From assembly GCA_916613615.1 (NCBI GenBank), contig OU744736.1, positions 2,338,330 to 2,402,329 on the forward strand: 64,000 bases of DNA, written 5' to 3'. This stretch comes from Steromphala cineraria (Eukaryota; Mollusca; Gastropoda; Trochida; Trochidae). The position numbers and the translations under genes were made by a program. Positions 1 through 11,545 of this stretch are shown here, piece after piece. The notes under the pieces were generated by a model. That model worked only from the letters and a program-made list of their open reading frames with translations. It was not told where the DNA came from and made no database searches. How positions within the stretch are numbered: the first letter of the stretch is position 1; every line of letters starts with the position of its first letter.

Positions 1-1175
1 TTTTAATGACAGTTTAAGCTTCTATGGGTTAAATAATATTTATTTTGAGAAAAGCTAACTTTATGTAGATTAATTTGATATTTGTGTTTATTTCAATTTA
101 TTGAATTTTAATGACAATTAAAGCTAACTGTTTAAATCGGCCAACATTAATTGATTTTGAGAATGTTAACATTATCTAGTCTAAATTTTTATCTGAATTT
201 CTTTTTTATTCAATTACAACATACAAAATCAAAATTGTACAAAATATTTTTTTAAGCTTAAGAAGAAAATTAAGCAATGGCTTGAGCATGCAATTTTCAT
301 GTTTTAAGCCCTTGAAGAAAAAACAAATAATGCACCTTGAATTGTAATTCAAACATATTTTGATTTTAAACCTCATAAAAAATGTAGCTCAAATTGTCAT
401 TTAGGTTGTATATTTGATTTTCGAAGCCTCTGAAGAAAATTTGCAAGGATTGAGTTAAATTAATTTATTCCAAAATTAGTTTGACTTAATGGTAATGAAC
501 CCGTTGGAAAATACCCTAATTACACATGACAATAGATTAATGAGCTCCTAGGGCTATCTTGTTTCTCGTCTTCCGCTGCAAATTGTATCAGAAGTTTGAG
601 CCAATGATGTCTCTTATATAATTAGTACAAAACAAAGCAAACCTTTCCAACTTATCATATTCATCAAAGACCTTAATAATGTGAAAAAAATAAAATGAAT
701 TTAAAATTGATATTCACTGATAGTATCAGTGTGTATTAAGGCTAAGGCATTTTGATTTAGTTTGTTTGAATAGTAGGTGAAGAACCATGTACGTGTGACC
801 TTCACTGATGTAAACACATTTGATCATGTGGGGTTTGAAGAATGATACCCATTCTTATTTGTTACATAAATTTTACCAAAAAAGCTACATTCAGACCGAC
901 TGTTTAACTGTCATCATTGTGTATTGATTTTGCTGCTTTCATTTTGTTTCATTAAACTATAATTCAAGTAGATTGTTTTCAGCTGCAGCCAGTTTTCATT
1001 TGTATGTTGAAATATTGGTCTCACGTTAGGGATCACATTGTATTTCAGTATGCGCATAACTACAAACTTGATATACTACTTCTTTATCTACCATAGGGTA
1101 AAGTTTACCTCAGTACTGGAAAGATATTAAATTTTGTTAAATGTTATAAACTATTAAAACATAAGTTTAGTTTAA

Positions 1176-1531
1176 AGGGGCAGTAGCACGTTTTTAGGGG
1201 GAATATAAGGTGATGTCAGGAAAATGAAAATTAATGGTTCCAAGTGAAAGACAATGTCCTTAAACTAAATGAAGCAGTAATAATTCAGATACATAACGTA
1301 AAGTTTAGCCATGCGATTCCTTTTCTTACAAAAAATGAATTAAAGGTGTTCACACAAAAATGGCTGCCAATGGATTTGATGTGAATCTTTATAATTTGTT
1401 CTCTGTTTATGGATGATTGGTTTGTGTAATGAGATTTTTGACACTTTCAAAGTATTACATCAAGCATTAACTTACAATTATCAGTGAAAAATTGAAAATA
1501 TAAAATTGTCAAAAAACGTGCTACTGCCCCT
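1176..1531 (+). mobile_element. TTAA-flanked MITE, copy 1 (356 bp, intact)
   Basis: The terminal inverted repeats begin AGGGGCAGTAGCACGTTTTT, and the far end reads AACGTGCTACTGCCCCT. TTAA flanks both sides (1172-1175 and 1532-1535), the target site typical of piggyBac-type transposons. There is no coding capacity, so it is non-autonomous. The same family recurs at 6494, 6742, 7128, 34499 and 44306. Assignment to piggyBac rests on the TTAA target alone. Confidence 0.85.
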
Positions 1532-1554
1532 TTAAGGTTGAATTGTGCCTCTCC

Positions 1555-1680
1555 GGACTTGTTACATTGTAATGTTGGTCAATGAAAGAGAGGCGAGCTA
1601 TTATGATATCACATCAAGCAGGAATCAAACCCAGGCAGTAGGAAAGTGTTTTTATCAACCTGGATCCACAAAACCTGTTT
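1555..1680 (-). mobile_element. Possible tRNA-derived SINE scrap
   Basis: On the minus strand the stretch near 1618-1635 reads GGGTTTGATTCCTGC, close to an RNA polymerase III B box. No clear A box is seen. It is weak and listed only because better SINE heads occur in the same gene. Confidence 0.25.
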
Positions 1681-4600
1681 TCTTTAGATATAAGAATGGT
1701 TCTTAAACTAACAGCAGTTCAAAATATTATTCTTGATATGATGCGAAATCCTCTACACTAGGTCTAACAGCAGCCCCGTATGTCTCATGACTTTTTAAAA
1801 GTTTAGTGTATCATATATGTCATCATTAACAAATTGTCCCCAAAAATAAATCTTTTTTTAAAAATCATTGTTATTTAAAAAGTGTTGAACAAATTGAAAT
1901 ATAAATATCATTATTGATTTGTCTTCAAAATAAACCACAAGTTTAACACCAGGCTCAAATAGGAGAGACAACGGACAAGACTCGGGCTCAAACATTTAAG
2001 CAAAAACGTGTCTTCAAAATAAACCACAAGTAAAAACATAATGCCCTAAAGTGGCTAATGGCTGCATATTACCCAAGCGGCACTAGATACCTAGATACCA
2101 AATGGATGCATGTACCTGGGTATGTACACATTGAGTTGCAAGGACAGGCTACACAAACATGACAGAAGGGCTGAGATGTAGATTTGGCTGGCAACCAAAT
2201 GAGGTTCACCGGTGCCAAGTTAGTGACGCCAGATGGCACCACTGACGTCATGGAAACGGTCGCCTGACACTACCAAATCACAAGTACCTACAAAAAGATA
2301 TAAGCTTGCAGTCAACTCTGACAATTTCCCTTTCTTCAAGGAGTAAACAGAGATAATTAATGCGAGGAATAGCACCCTGCTGCGATATTTCCATGCAATT
2401 TAGTAAGAACGATCACTTTTACGCGTTGACAGTACTGATATAAGTGAAAGATTTTTATGCAATCATTATTAGCACACATGTGAGGGAAGATAATTAGCTT
2501 CTTGAAGTGCATCTCTTCCCTAGAAGAAATATTTGTTGGACCAGAATATAGAACAGTATTGCTTTCAAGAGATTGGCATAGGGACATTTTTGTCAGCAAA
2601 GACGTAACCCCTTGACTGAATTTCTTTATGTACATTCTTTATGTTTCATGAGGTTGTATATATAGAGTATATTATATAAGCTTTGCATTATGTGTCATGC
2701 AAAGAGGACAACATATATATATCTAGAACATTAATTATCATTAATTAGATTAATGGTAATTAGTATGACCTAGTGATTAATTAGGGAATGCATGGAATGT
2801 TATTGTCAGTTTTCTGTACACTTTTGGTATTGTTCATAACAATGGTTGAAGTACTAAATGAACAGTATTTATGAAATTATGAATTAATTATAATGATTTG
2901 ATGCGCCTATTTGCATGTTTATAGAGTTGGTTTAGTACTAAATGAATAATTATTGACATGTTTGTTAATGAGTGAATTACATGACTTTGCTTTATGACAT
3001 ATTTGTTCTTCACCTTGACCTTTCCATGTATGTCATACGTAGTAATTATACAATATGTTTATGCATTCATCATACAACCTTTTTGCTTATGCTAAAAAGC
3101 ATTTGTAGTTATATATATATTTTTGTAACAACATCTGTTCAACCTAATTACTTTCTTTTCTGACTTACATGTAATCATTCATGGATTGTTCGTTAATAAT
3201 TTTTAATAAAATGTAATGACACTAAATTTCTCTCTTGTAAGCGTGAGCTTGTTAGCCACATTATTACGGTCATAAATAAGAATGAAAGACATTCTATGAA
3301 CTTCTAAATATACTCGGGGATTAGGTTTGAAGAATCAATGAAATTGAAAGTTCAATGACATATTTGTCACAAAGTTCTATAGATATAGCATTAGCTTATA
3401 TTAAAGCATTTAAACTTCTCCAACATCTAAAGGAGTGCTGTATTTATCAGACATTTATCATGGCATTTAAATTCATATTATTGAAAAGTTGTCATTCACT
3501 ATTGCAGGATGGTGGCATAGAGTGGATACTTTATTGTTATTTTACTGAATAGTAATTGACTGATTTCACTCTCGATTGGAGTCTGAGTGCATTCCTTGGA
3601 AATGTGTAAGAAGTCAAGTTTGTAAGGAACATAGAAAAGAGGATTGACATTGGTAGTGGCAGCAGATATGCTGGGACCTGTAAACCGAGCTGTAAAAGGG
3701 TTCTTTGTCGTTTTAGTACATTTAGGATATTTCAATCTGTTGACAATCTTGTATTGAATTAAATAAAATTGTTTTTTGGAAAAAGATTTAAAAACAAAAG
3801 ATAAGGATGAAACTCTTTCAAGGATGCTTTGAAATTTACCTTTGTTCAAATGCTTTTACTAGTGTTTTTACTAGTGTTTTTACTTAATGATGTGGTGAAA
3901 TTAAAACTTAAAATTTAAAACTAAATGATGACATTTTCTGCATAAACAACAATGTCTTAGATGTTTGTAAAACCTTTTGTCTTCAAATTGTCTACATTCA
4001 AATATAACTACGGTATCTTCTTTTTAACGAAAAGACACCTACGTGCCCGTTATGAAATAAAAATAAATAAAGATAATATTACAAAAATATAATGTATTGA
4101 CTGAGAATTGTAGATTTTATCAGAAGCCAAACTTACAGTGAGTCTAGCTACTTAGCTAAGCGGGCTGATCTTCACAAGTGAATTTGATAATGGTAATAGA
4201 TTTAGAATGATAAGCCGAGGACAGTAACCGTTTCTTGTTGCATTACGTTGGAGAGAGAGACGGGGAGCTTTATTGATTGGCTTAGCTGAGCGACAGTGAT
4301 GGAGTGACTGGAATTTACACAGCAACACGATAACTTATCCTAATACCCTTCATCGTGTGATCAACAGCCATCTACGAGCGCTGTCAATATTTACTGTCAA
4401 GACATAGACAACCAAATTGCATTTTTTTACACCCTTTGCTTTAAAAGGTATCATTTGAGCATGGAAATTCATATATTCAGCTCTGGAAATCACCCGTTAT
4501 GAAATGAGACTGTTATTTGGCATGAAACCTCTATTCAATTCAATTTGCCGTGGTTTCAAATGATGGAGCTTTTTCCAAAATATTGGAACCTTTCAGAATT

Positions 4601-6493
4601 TTATGTAAAAAAATGACTGCTGCATTTTCTATTTAATTTTGGAGACTTTTCTGACATTGCGTTGTGTCTGGTAACTGTCATACAGTTAAATTCTCCTCCA
4701 AAAATGCCCATGCATGAAAAATCATGTTTTTATTTGTAACATGTGGACTTTTAGAATAACCAACTACCATCAAATTGTCCTTGAGTGAGGACCTTTATCA
4801 TTAACTCTATGTTTTTATATTGAGAGAAGCATTGATTTAATTGTGCTCTTTTGTTCAAATGATTTTGTTATAGAAAGCAAACAAGAAATTGCTATTGCAA
4901 AATTATAAAGAACTGTCGGTTGATCCGGGGGATGAACTGTAACAGTATCATATTTTGAAACTTAAAAGTTATACAAGAAGTTAGAGATGCAAGGGTTTTG
5001 TAGTTAATGTAATTCAATTTTATCCTTAAGGAGAACATATGTTCATTTATTCAATGATATAAAGAAGATAAAACGATAATTCCTATATTAAAATGGTTAT
5101 TAAAGAAGGATAAACAAAGGCCCAAAACTACCTGGTTATTATTTGATTATCTCTATAATTGTACAGTTATATTGATAGTAGGCATCAAATGCACATGACA
5201 TTCAGCCAGAAAGTTATCAGGTTATGAGCATGATTCCAATACAGAGAATTTCTTAGGAAGTATCAAAGACTAAGTGTTTAAGTGCTTCAACAGGGTATAG
5301 TTTCTTGGTAAATTACAACGTGACATTTCTCTGAAGACATTGATGTGCTGTATATCAGGTTATACAAAAACACCAGACTCTTAGAGTTAGATTTATTGTC
5401 ATTTGGGATCCCAGTTGTGTTAGAAGATTATGTATTTAAAGGTACATTGACAATTTTGCTTTCAACTTTGCTGAACATTTTCAATTGTGCAATTTAATGA
5501 AACGATGTGAGTTGTGTTGAAAATTATCATTTTGATTTTTGTTGTTTCAGTGTAATAACAATATGAAAGCTTAATATGCCATTTATTATAATAATAACAT
5601 GACAATGTACAGCTAGCTTAATATTCCAGAATTAGTTAGACAGATAAAAATTATCTATAACAATGCTAAATAGGTCAAATAAACAGCTAGTCCACAAAGA
5701 AATCTTTTTTAATTCATATTTGTAGGAAATGTCTAGGCATTTTGGGATAACTGTATAAGTCAAATGACATTTTTCAGATTTAAAACAGCAGAGTAAGTAT
5801 TTTGGTACATAACAAAGTCAAGTAAGATATATATATATATTCTCTGTCACTTTCATATTGTATAGCCACCCAAACAATGTTCAGGCAATTGAAGCTGAAT
5901 GGTTCTTTAACAATTAAGAGTTATAGATAAATGAAACTTGTCTTTCCTTCATCAAAGCCTTGAGTGTCTATCAGCAGCTTCTAATGTTACAGGGTATTGT
6001 TTAAACTGGTTAACTACAACGTGACATTTCCAAGAGAATCATAAATATATGTTTACACAAACATCAAACTTGTCTTGGTATTCACTCAAAGTTTATCACA
6101 ATTTGCATCACATTCATCTCTAATGATGTTAAAATGTCATCAAAAAATATTTCTATGAATTTATATTTTCTTGATTGCAACATATCGATAAAGATGCTTT
6201 AATTAGAAGACAAATTACACAATAAACTCATAACACCTACACTGATGTTCACAGGAACCTGAATCATCCTTTGATGTTTTATGATACTTTAAGTTTAAAC
6301 AAGTTTCTAAAATTTTATATGTTTTTTATGGTTACAGAGAAGATGCAATAATATACTTAAAGTTCATTTTTACAATTATCACCAGCCCTCTCTTTTATAT
6401 CTAGAATAATAAGGATATATGATTGTCTATTTAAATCTAGATTTTTCATGCTTATGGATCAGGGACTCCTTTCACAAAAAACTAAGTCCTTAA

Positions 6494-6737
6494 AGGGGCA
6501 GTAGCACGTTTTTTGACAATTTTATAATTTAAAATTTTCACTGATAATTGTAAGTTAATGTTAAATGTATTATTTTGACAGTGTTAAAAATCTCATTACA
6601 CAAGTCAATCATCCATAGTCAGAGGACAAAGTATGAAGATTCACATAAAATCCATTGGCGGCCATTTTTGTGTGAACACCTTTAATTCATTTTGTTTAAT
6701 AAAAGGAATCGCATGTCTAAACTTTAATCATTTTACT
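6494..6737 (-). mobile_element. TTAA MITE, copy 2, truncated at its far end
   Basis: It starts after TTAA (6490-6493) with the family terminal repeat in reverse orientation to copy 1. It runs through the conserved internal sequence (GGCGGCCATTTTTGTGTGAA) and stops before the second terminal repeat, where copy 3 begins. It is therefore a partial copy abutting a fuller copy in the same orientation. Confidence 0.8.
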
Positions 6738-6741
6738 TTAA

Positions 6742-7068
6742 AGGGGCAGTAGCACGTTTATTTGATAATTTTATGTTTTAAAATGTTCACTGATAATTGA
6801 ACGTTAATGCTAAATGTATTATTTTAATATTGCCAAAAATCTCATAACACAAACCAATTGTCAATAGTCTGAGGACAAAGTATGAAGATTTACCTTAAAT
6901 TCATGGGCGGCCATTTTTGTGAACACATTTAATTCATTTTGTGTAAGAAAAAGGAATTGCATGGCTAAACTTTACATTATTTATTTGAAATAGTACTGCA
7001 CCATTTAGTTTAATTTTCATTTTTCTCACTTCACCTTATATTCCCCCTTAAAACATGCTACTGCCCCT
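6742..7068 (-). mobile_element. TTAA MITE, copy 3 (327 bp, both ends present)
   Basis: TTAA lies at 6738-6741 and 7069-7072. The left terminal repeat has diverged after GGGGCAGTAGCACGTTT, and the right end reads ACATGCTACTGCCCCT. The internal sequence matches copy 2 with more substitutions, so it may be older. Confidence 0.85.
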
Positions 7069-7127
7069 TTAAGGTAATCTTAGTTCAATGTTTAAAGATG
7101 GGAGCATAGGTCAACCCTGGTAAAAGC

Positions 7128-7446
7128 TGGGGGAATATAAGATGATGTCAGGAAAATGAAAATTAATGGTTCAAATTGAAAGACAATGTATTTAAACTAA
7201 ATGGAGCAGTAGTAACTCAAATATATATCATAAAGTTTAGCCATGCGATTTGTTTTTCTTACACAAAATGAATTAAAGGTGTTCACATAAAATGGCCGCC
7301 AATCTTCATACTTTGTCCTCTGACTATAGATGATTGACTTGTGTAATGAGATTTTTGACACTGTCAAAATAATACATTTAACATAACTTACAGTTATCAG
7401 TGAAAAAATTTTCATATAAATTATCAAAAAACGTGCTACTGCCCCT
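7128..7446 (+). mobile_element. TTAA MITE, copy 4, left terminal repeat lost
   Basis: It begins inside the family at GGGGGAATATAAG, runs through the conserved interior and ends with AACGTGCTACTGCCCCT followed by TTAA (7447-7450). Its orientation is opposite to copies 2 and 3, so 6490-7450 is a cluster of three copies. Confidence 0.8.
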
Positions 7447-8168
7447 TTAATGAAGGTCAACTCATTTCTTTTGCTTCACAATGGTAATAAAAATAATTAA
7501 TATTTGTATAGCACAGAAGAATCTAAACATAAATCTCTTCATTGTTGATGTTTGACACCTTCTTAATGCCTCTGTAACGATTCACCATTCTTATTTTTTA
7601 ACAAAGCTGTTTACAGCTTCACATTTCTTCTCTAAACGATACAGATTTGAAGCGTGTGTTTCCAGAAGACCTGTAAATTTGTGATGTACAGAAATAACCA
7701 CATTTAAAATGGATTTATCATCTTACGCTGTGTTCTGTTTATGTTTACAGTCTCTTTATTTGTGTTACTTATACGTACCTTATGTATTCAAGAAGTCGTT
7801 ATCTGGTTCAGATTGTTCCAGAAATAATATATAGAACTAGCAACGGCTATTACTCATGAATGCTATATCATAACAAAATTCTAACGCTTTTAATGTCTTA
7901 AGGAAGACAAGAGTAATTCTATGGATTTAATGTCTTGTCAAGAAGTTTCAAGTAGAGTTTAAGTATATCTACACCATGTAATACAATCTACCTGAAAATT
8001 AATTATTTGTGTTCTATGAAATAACTAATTTTTTGTTTCAAGATATTTGTTCTCTTAATAAAACATTTTTAACAATTTTAATTATTAACTTCATTTAAAA
8101 TTAGGTCCACTGAGTTAGCTTTTACCCTTCTCTGTTTGATTTCATATTCAGTGGTGGATCCATGATAT

Positions 8169-8420
8169 GAGGGTGGGGAGTCACCTATTGAGGGGGGTGG
8201 GGGTGGGGTCACCTATTGAGGGGGGTGGGGTCACCTATTGAGGGGGGTGGGGGGGGGGGGGAGTCACCTATTGAGGGGGGTGGGGTCACCTATTGAGGGG
8301 GGTGGGGGGGGAGTCACCTATTGAGGGGGGTGGGGGTGGGGTCACCTATTGAGGGGTGGGGAAGGCTATTGAAGAGGGGATGGGGGAGGGGCGACACCTA
8401 TTGAGAGGGGTGGGGGGAAT
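8169..8420 (+). repeat. G-rich minisatellite with quadruplex-forming runs
   Basis: Units of about 22-40 bp are built on TCACCTATTGAGGGGGGTGG, repeated about eight times with variable G runs; one run exceeds ten consecutive G. It lies in the STAC intron on the transcribed gene's coding strand, so the RNA would also be G-rich. Confidence 0.9.
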
Positions 8421-10659
8421 CACCCTATGCCAAACGATTCTGATATTGTACACATTATTTTATTCTGCAAAATGCAAACTTAACAGGCATCTTCATTCTA
8501 TCATTCATGTTTTACTAGATAGAAGTAAAAAGAATATCAAAAACTAAAGTACATTCACATATCCTGTTTCTTATATTGAAGATAAGCCAAAGACCAAATT
8601 GAACATATGGTTTTTAATTGATGAGATTTCCTTGTTAAGCAAGCATATCATTTGGTTTGAATGGATAATTATTTTGGTTTTGTAACTGAGTTTGTTATTT
8701 TTAGGCATCACAACCTTGGTTATATTTTTCACATATGTTTTGACTACCATGATTATAAACCAATACAGCCAACAACCAACAAACATACATACCAATATAT
8801 TCTAAAGCTGTACTTATTTGTAAGGTACCCTGTACAACTAGTAATTTTTCATTGTAAGTTATGTTACATTAAATGTGCAACATGTCTGTTGGTTCTGTAA
8901 CATTGGTTGTGTTACAAGTGTGTCAGATGTGTTACATTGTATGTACAAGTAAATCAATTATCAATAAAAACATATATGTAATAATTTATTTGTGAGACAT
9001 TCAAAATGCAACAAGTGTGATAATTATGGTTACTTCGGCCATTGAGAATAATGTGTATAACAGTTTGTTTCAATTAGAAAGGTGAAAAGCTTTAAAAGAG
9101 TTTTTACTTGTCTCTGCATGGTTACATACATAGAGTTTATTTCGCCAGTAAACTTTTGTAGACAAGAACAACTGCTATTCTAATTTTGTACTTCATGTAA
9201 GATAAACCCATTTAACCCAATAAACAATCAATGGCTTGCATTGTGCATCATATTCTATTCTGAAACCTCTTATCTTCTTTTATGTATCACATGCTGCAAT
9301 TATGAATATAAACTTTCGAAAATAGAATCATATTCCATCTGGAATGGGTATTATAGCTATATTTCATATGAAGCTATGGTGGTATAACTTTTTATATCTC
9401 TATCTGCAAAAGAATAATATGGTATCACCTTCGGCAGCTGTATCCTTATTTTCATAAGATTTCAGCAATAACTTCATATTCCACCTAAAAACATTACATT
9501 ATAGTTTGTTAATTTTGTTGTTGAGAGACTTTAATTCTCAACGAACCCTTTAACAGTGTGATAATCATATGCTACAGCAGAGGCGTTCTGTAGTTGCTTT
9601 ATGATTTTCTGCCACAACAACAGCGCCAAATAGGATTACCCATGAGCCCTCATCAAGCTCCTTACAGTGTTTGTACGGGACCAGGTGGGCTATAATTCAC
9701 ACTGCAAGCTCCTTGCATTACTTGATGAGCGCATGTAAACGTATACAATGTATTATGAAACAGACGACTGACTTTCTGCATCTGTGTTTCTTTTGCTCCA
9801 GTGCCAATGGTGCCTCAGTCCACTTCTGTTTTACGCTATCATGCAGTAAAAACAGTTGTGGAAAATGTTCATCGATTTAGTTTTTGAATGTTGGCTTGCT
9901 GTATATTTAAACATTTTGATAAGTTATTTATTATGGTAAGAAATGCCATGTTCAGAGTTTACAGTTGCATTCTATTATGTTAAGTTTTTATAATGTATTG
10001 TCTTTAAATGTAAATGATACTGATATACATCTCAATGACTAATCAATATTAGTTCATGTCATCTTAGAAGCTAGCATATATTCTAAATATTTTTGCTGAT
10101 ATCAAATAAGACATATCCAAAAGTATATCTGTATGAAACATAGTCAAGATAGTCAAGACCTAGTCTGTGATTACTATCAATGTTTGGCTTGCTTGTATCC
10201 ATAGCAACTTAAAAAAGGACTTAAGATAAGTTAGATCAGAGTTTCATACATTTACAACTTTGCAGCTAAAGTTTAATTTGATAAGCATTTCCATCAAAAT
10301 GTCACCCACCTTTAATGATAAAGTTGTAGACACACTGACACATGCAGTAAACAAACCTCGTTTCATGTTCACCACATATTTCTCATCTTAATTTCCAAAA
10401 CGAAGATATTGAACAGCATAGAAAAGGTAGTTTCAATGTGTACAAGCTTAAATTTTTCTATACCCTCTGATTGAGATTAAAACAAAAAACAAACTCAAAC
10501 ATCCAGATTTTGTGAATTTCAATGAAAATCTTATACTGTATTTGTTTATACGTAGTTGTTCATGAGTACTTATATGTAACCTTCTGTAAAGCAATAATGT
10601 GAATTCATCTACAAAATCACATATACTCTAGTTTCTTGGTTATTGCCAATGTGTGCTTC

Positions 10660-11340
10660 CCATCCTATATCCTCAGGTAGAGATCTTGACATTTAAACAA
10701 TTTAAAGTTGATTGCCATCTTATATCCTCAGAGATCTTCTTTGATTGGCATTCTAGAAGTTGATGTGACGTACAAGAAGGACAGTTCTTATGGATGAACA
10801 ACTCTCATTGTTACATCTTTCTTAGTTGTTGTTCATCCATAAGAATCGTTCTCAGAGATCTTGACATTAAAAGAGTTTAAAGTTGATTAAGATTTTCAAT
10901 TGGTACTTGTTAATCTTTTTACATCCTCAGATCGAGATTTTGACCCTGAAACAGTTAACATGTATATCTCAATGTGCACTTGAAAAAGTGGTTGACAGTG
11001 GGTGCTTGTGTATTGTCTGACATCCTCAAATTAGGATGTTGAAAATGAAATGGTCAATAGGTAGTTGTAAATGTACACTTTAAAAGTTGTTGTCAATGTA
11101 TGCTCTAAAAAGTGGTTGTGAATAGGTGCTTGTTTACAGTCTTACATCCTCAGATCGAGATGTTGAGTTTGGTAGATCCCAATTGTCACTTACAAATTAG
11201 CATTACTTCAGTAAAGATTGTTGACCCCAAAGTAGTATATAATTGGTTCTCAATGTGTATATATCCCCAAACAGTGATGTTGTCCCCAAAGCAGTGTCAA
11301 AATAGATTCAATTCATACATTTTGGCATCTGCAACCTGAT
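10660..11340 (+). repeat. Degenerate tandem copies of the intron-exon boundary at 11384
   Basis: The true acceptor reads TATCCTCAG then ATCGAGATGTTGACCCCGAA. Matching boundaries occur at 10930/10931 (CATCCTCAG then ATCGAGATTTTGACCCTGAA) and 11153/11154 (CATCCTCAG then ATCGAGATGTTGA). Weaker copies are near 10677, 10733, 10855 and 11028; the last has lost its AG. Spacings are near 110 or 225 bp. Each carries both intron end and exon start, so the boundary itself was duplicated. Confidence 0.75.
10785..10845. repeat. Small inverted repeat related to Penelope-like hairpins
   Basis: TTCTTATGGATGAACAAC (10785-10802) is perfectly complementary to GTTGTTCATCCATAAGAA (10828-10845) with a 25-bp loop. 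The TTCTTATGGAT core also occurs in the hairpin element at 53368-53561. Confidence 0.6.
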
Positions 11341-11383
11341 TCTTGACCTCCAAATAGTTATTTATTCATTTTTCTATCCTCAG

Positions 11384-11545
11384 ATCGAGATGTTGACCCC
11401 GAAACAGAACGGTGCGCTTGTAGAGAGCGGAGAAGCAGTGGAGGAACAGACAGAACTCAAACACTCACAGTCATCATCAGCCATCAAGGGCATGTGGAAG
11501 AAGGCCTTCAAAAGTCTAAAGAGCAACGAGAAACAGATCTCATGG
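11384..11545 (+). CDS. Stac: STAC coding exon: linker after the C1 domain
   Basis: The acceptor is a strong pyrimidine tract plus CAG and the donor is TGG|GTGAGC. Phase is 0 in and 0 out, 54 residues. It encodes an acidic, Ser-rich stretch and then a basic helix-like segment, GMWKKAFKSLKSNEKQ. Position and phase place it in the linker between C1 and the IDPVY motif, a region that varies among animals. An ATG at 11390 could be a start for a transcript lacking C1, but nothing demands this. Confidence 0.82.

Larger units (their letters stand above)
1..11383 (+). other. Long intron of the STAC gene (or its upstream region), no coding exon recognised
   Basis: Exon 11384 starts behind a strong pyrimidine tract and CAG, so it is internal and this AT-rich stretch should be intron. 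I looked for a C1 domain (His/Cys zinc pattern) and found none. It holds TTAA MITE copies (1176-1531, 6494-7446), a possible SINE scrap near 1600, a G-rich minisatellite (8169-8420), a hairpin (10785-10845) and degenerate copies of the following splice acceptor (10660-11340). The rest is AT-rich sequence in which I see nothing definite. Confidence 0.6.

Noticed and set aside
4140..4400. GC-richer patch that might be a C1-domain exon or promoter
   Set aside because: No frame shows the His/Cys zinc pattern and no splice pair or core promoter motif stands out.
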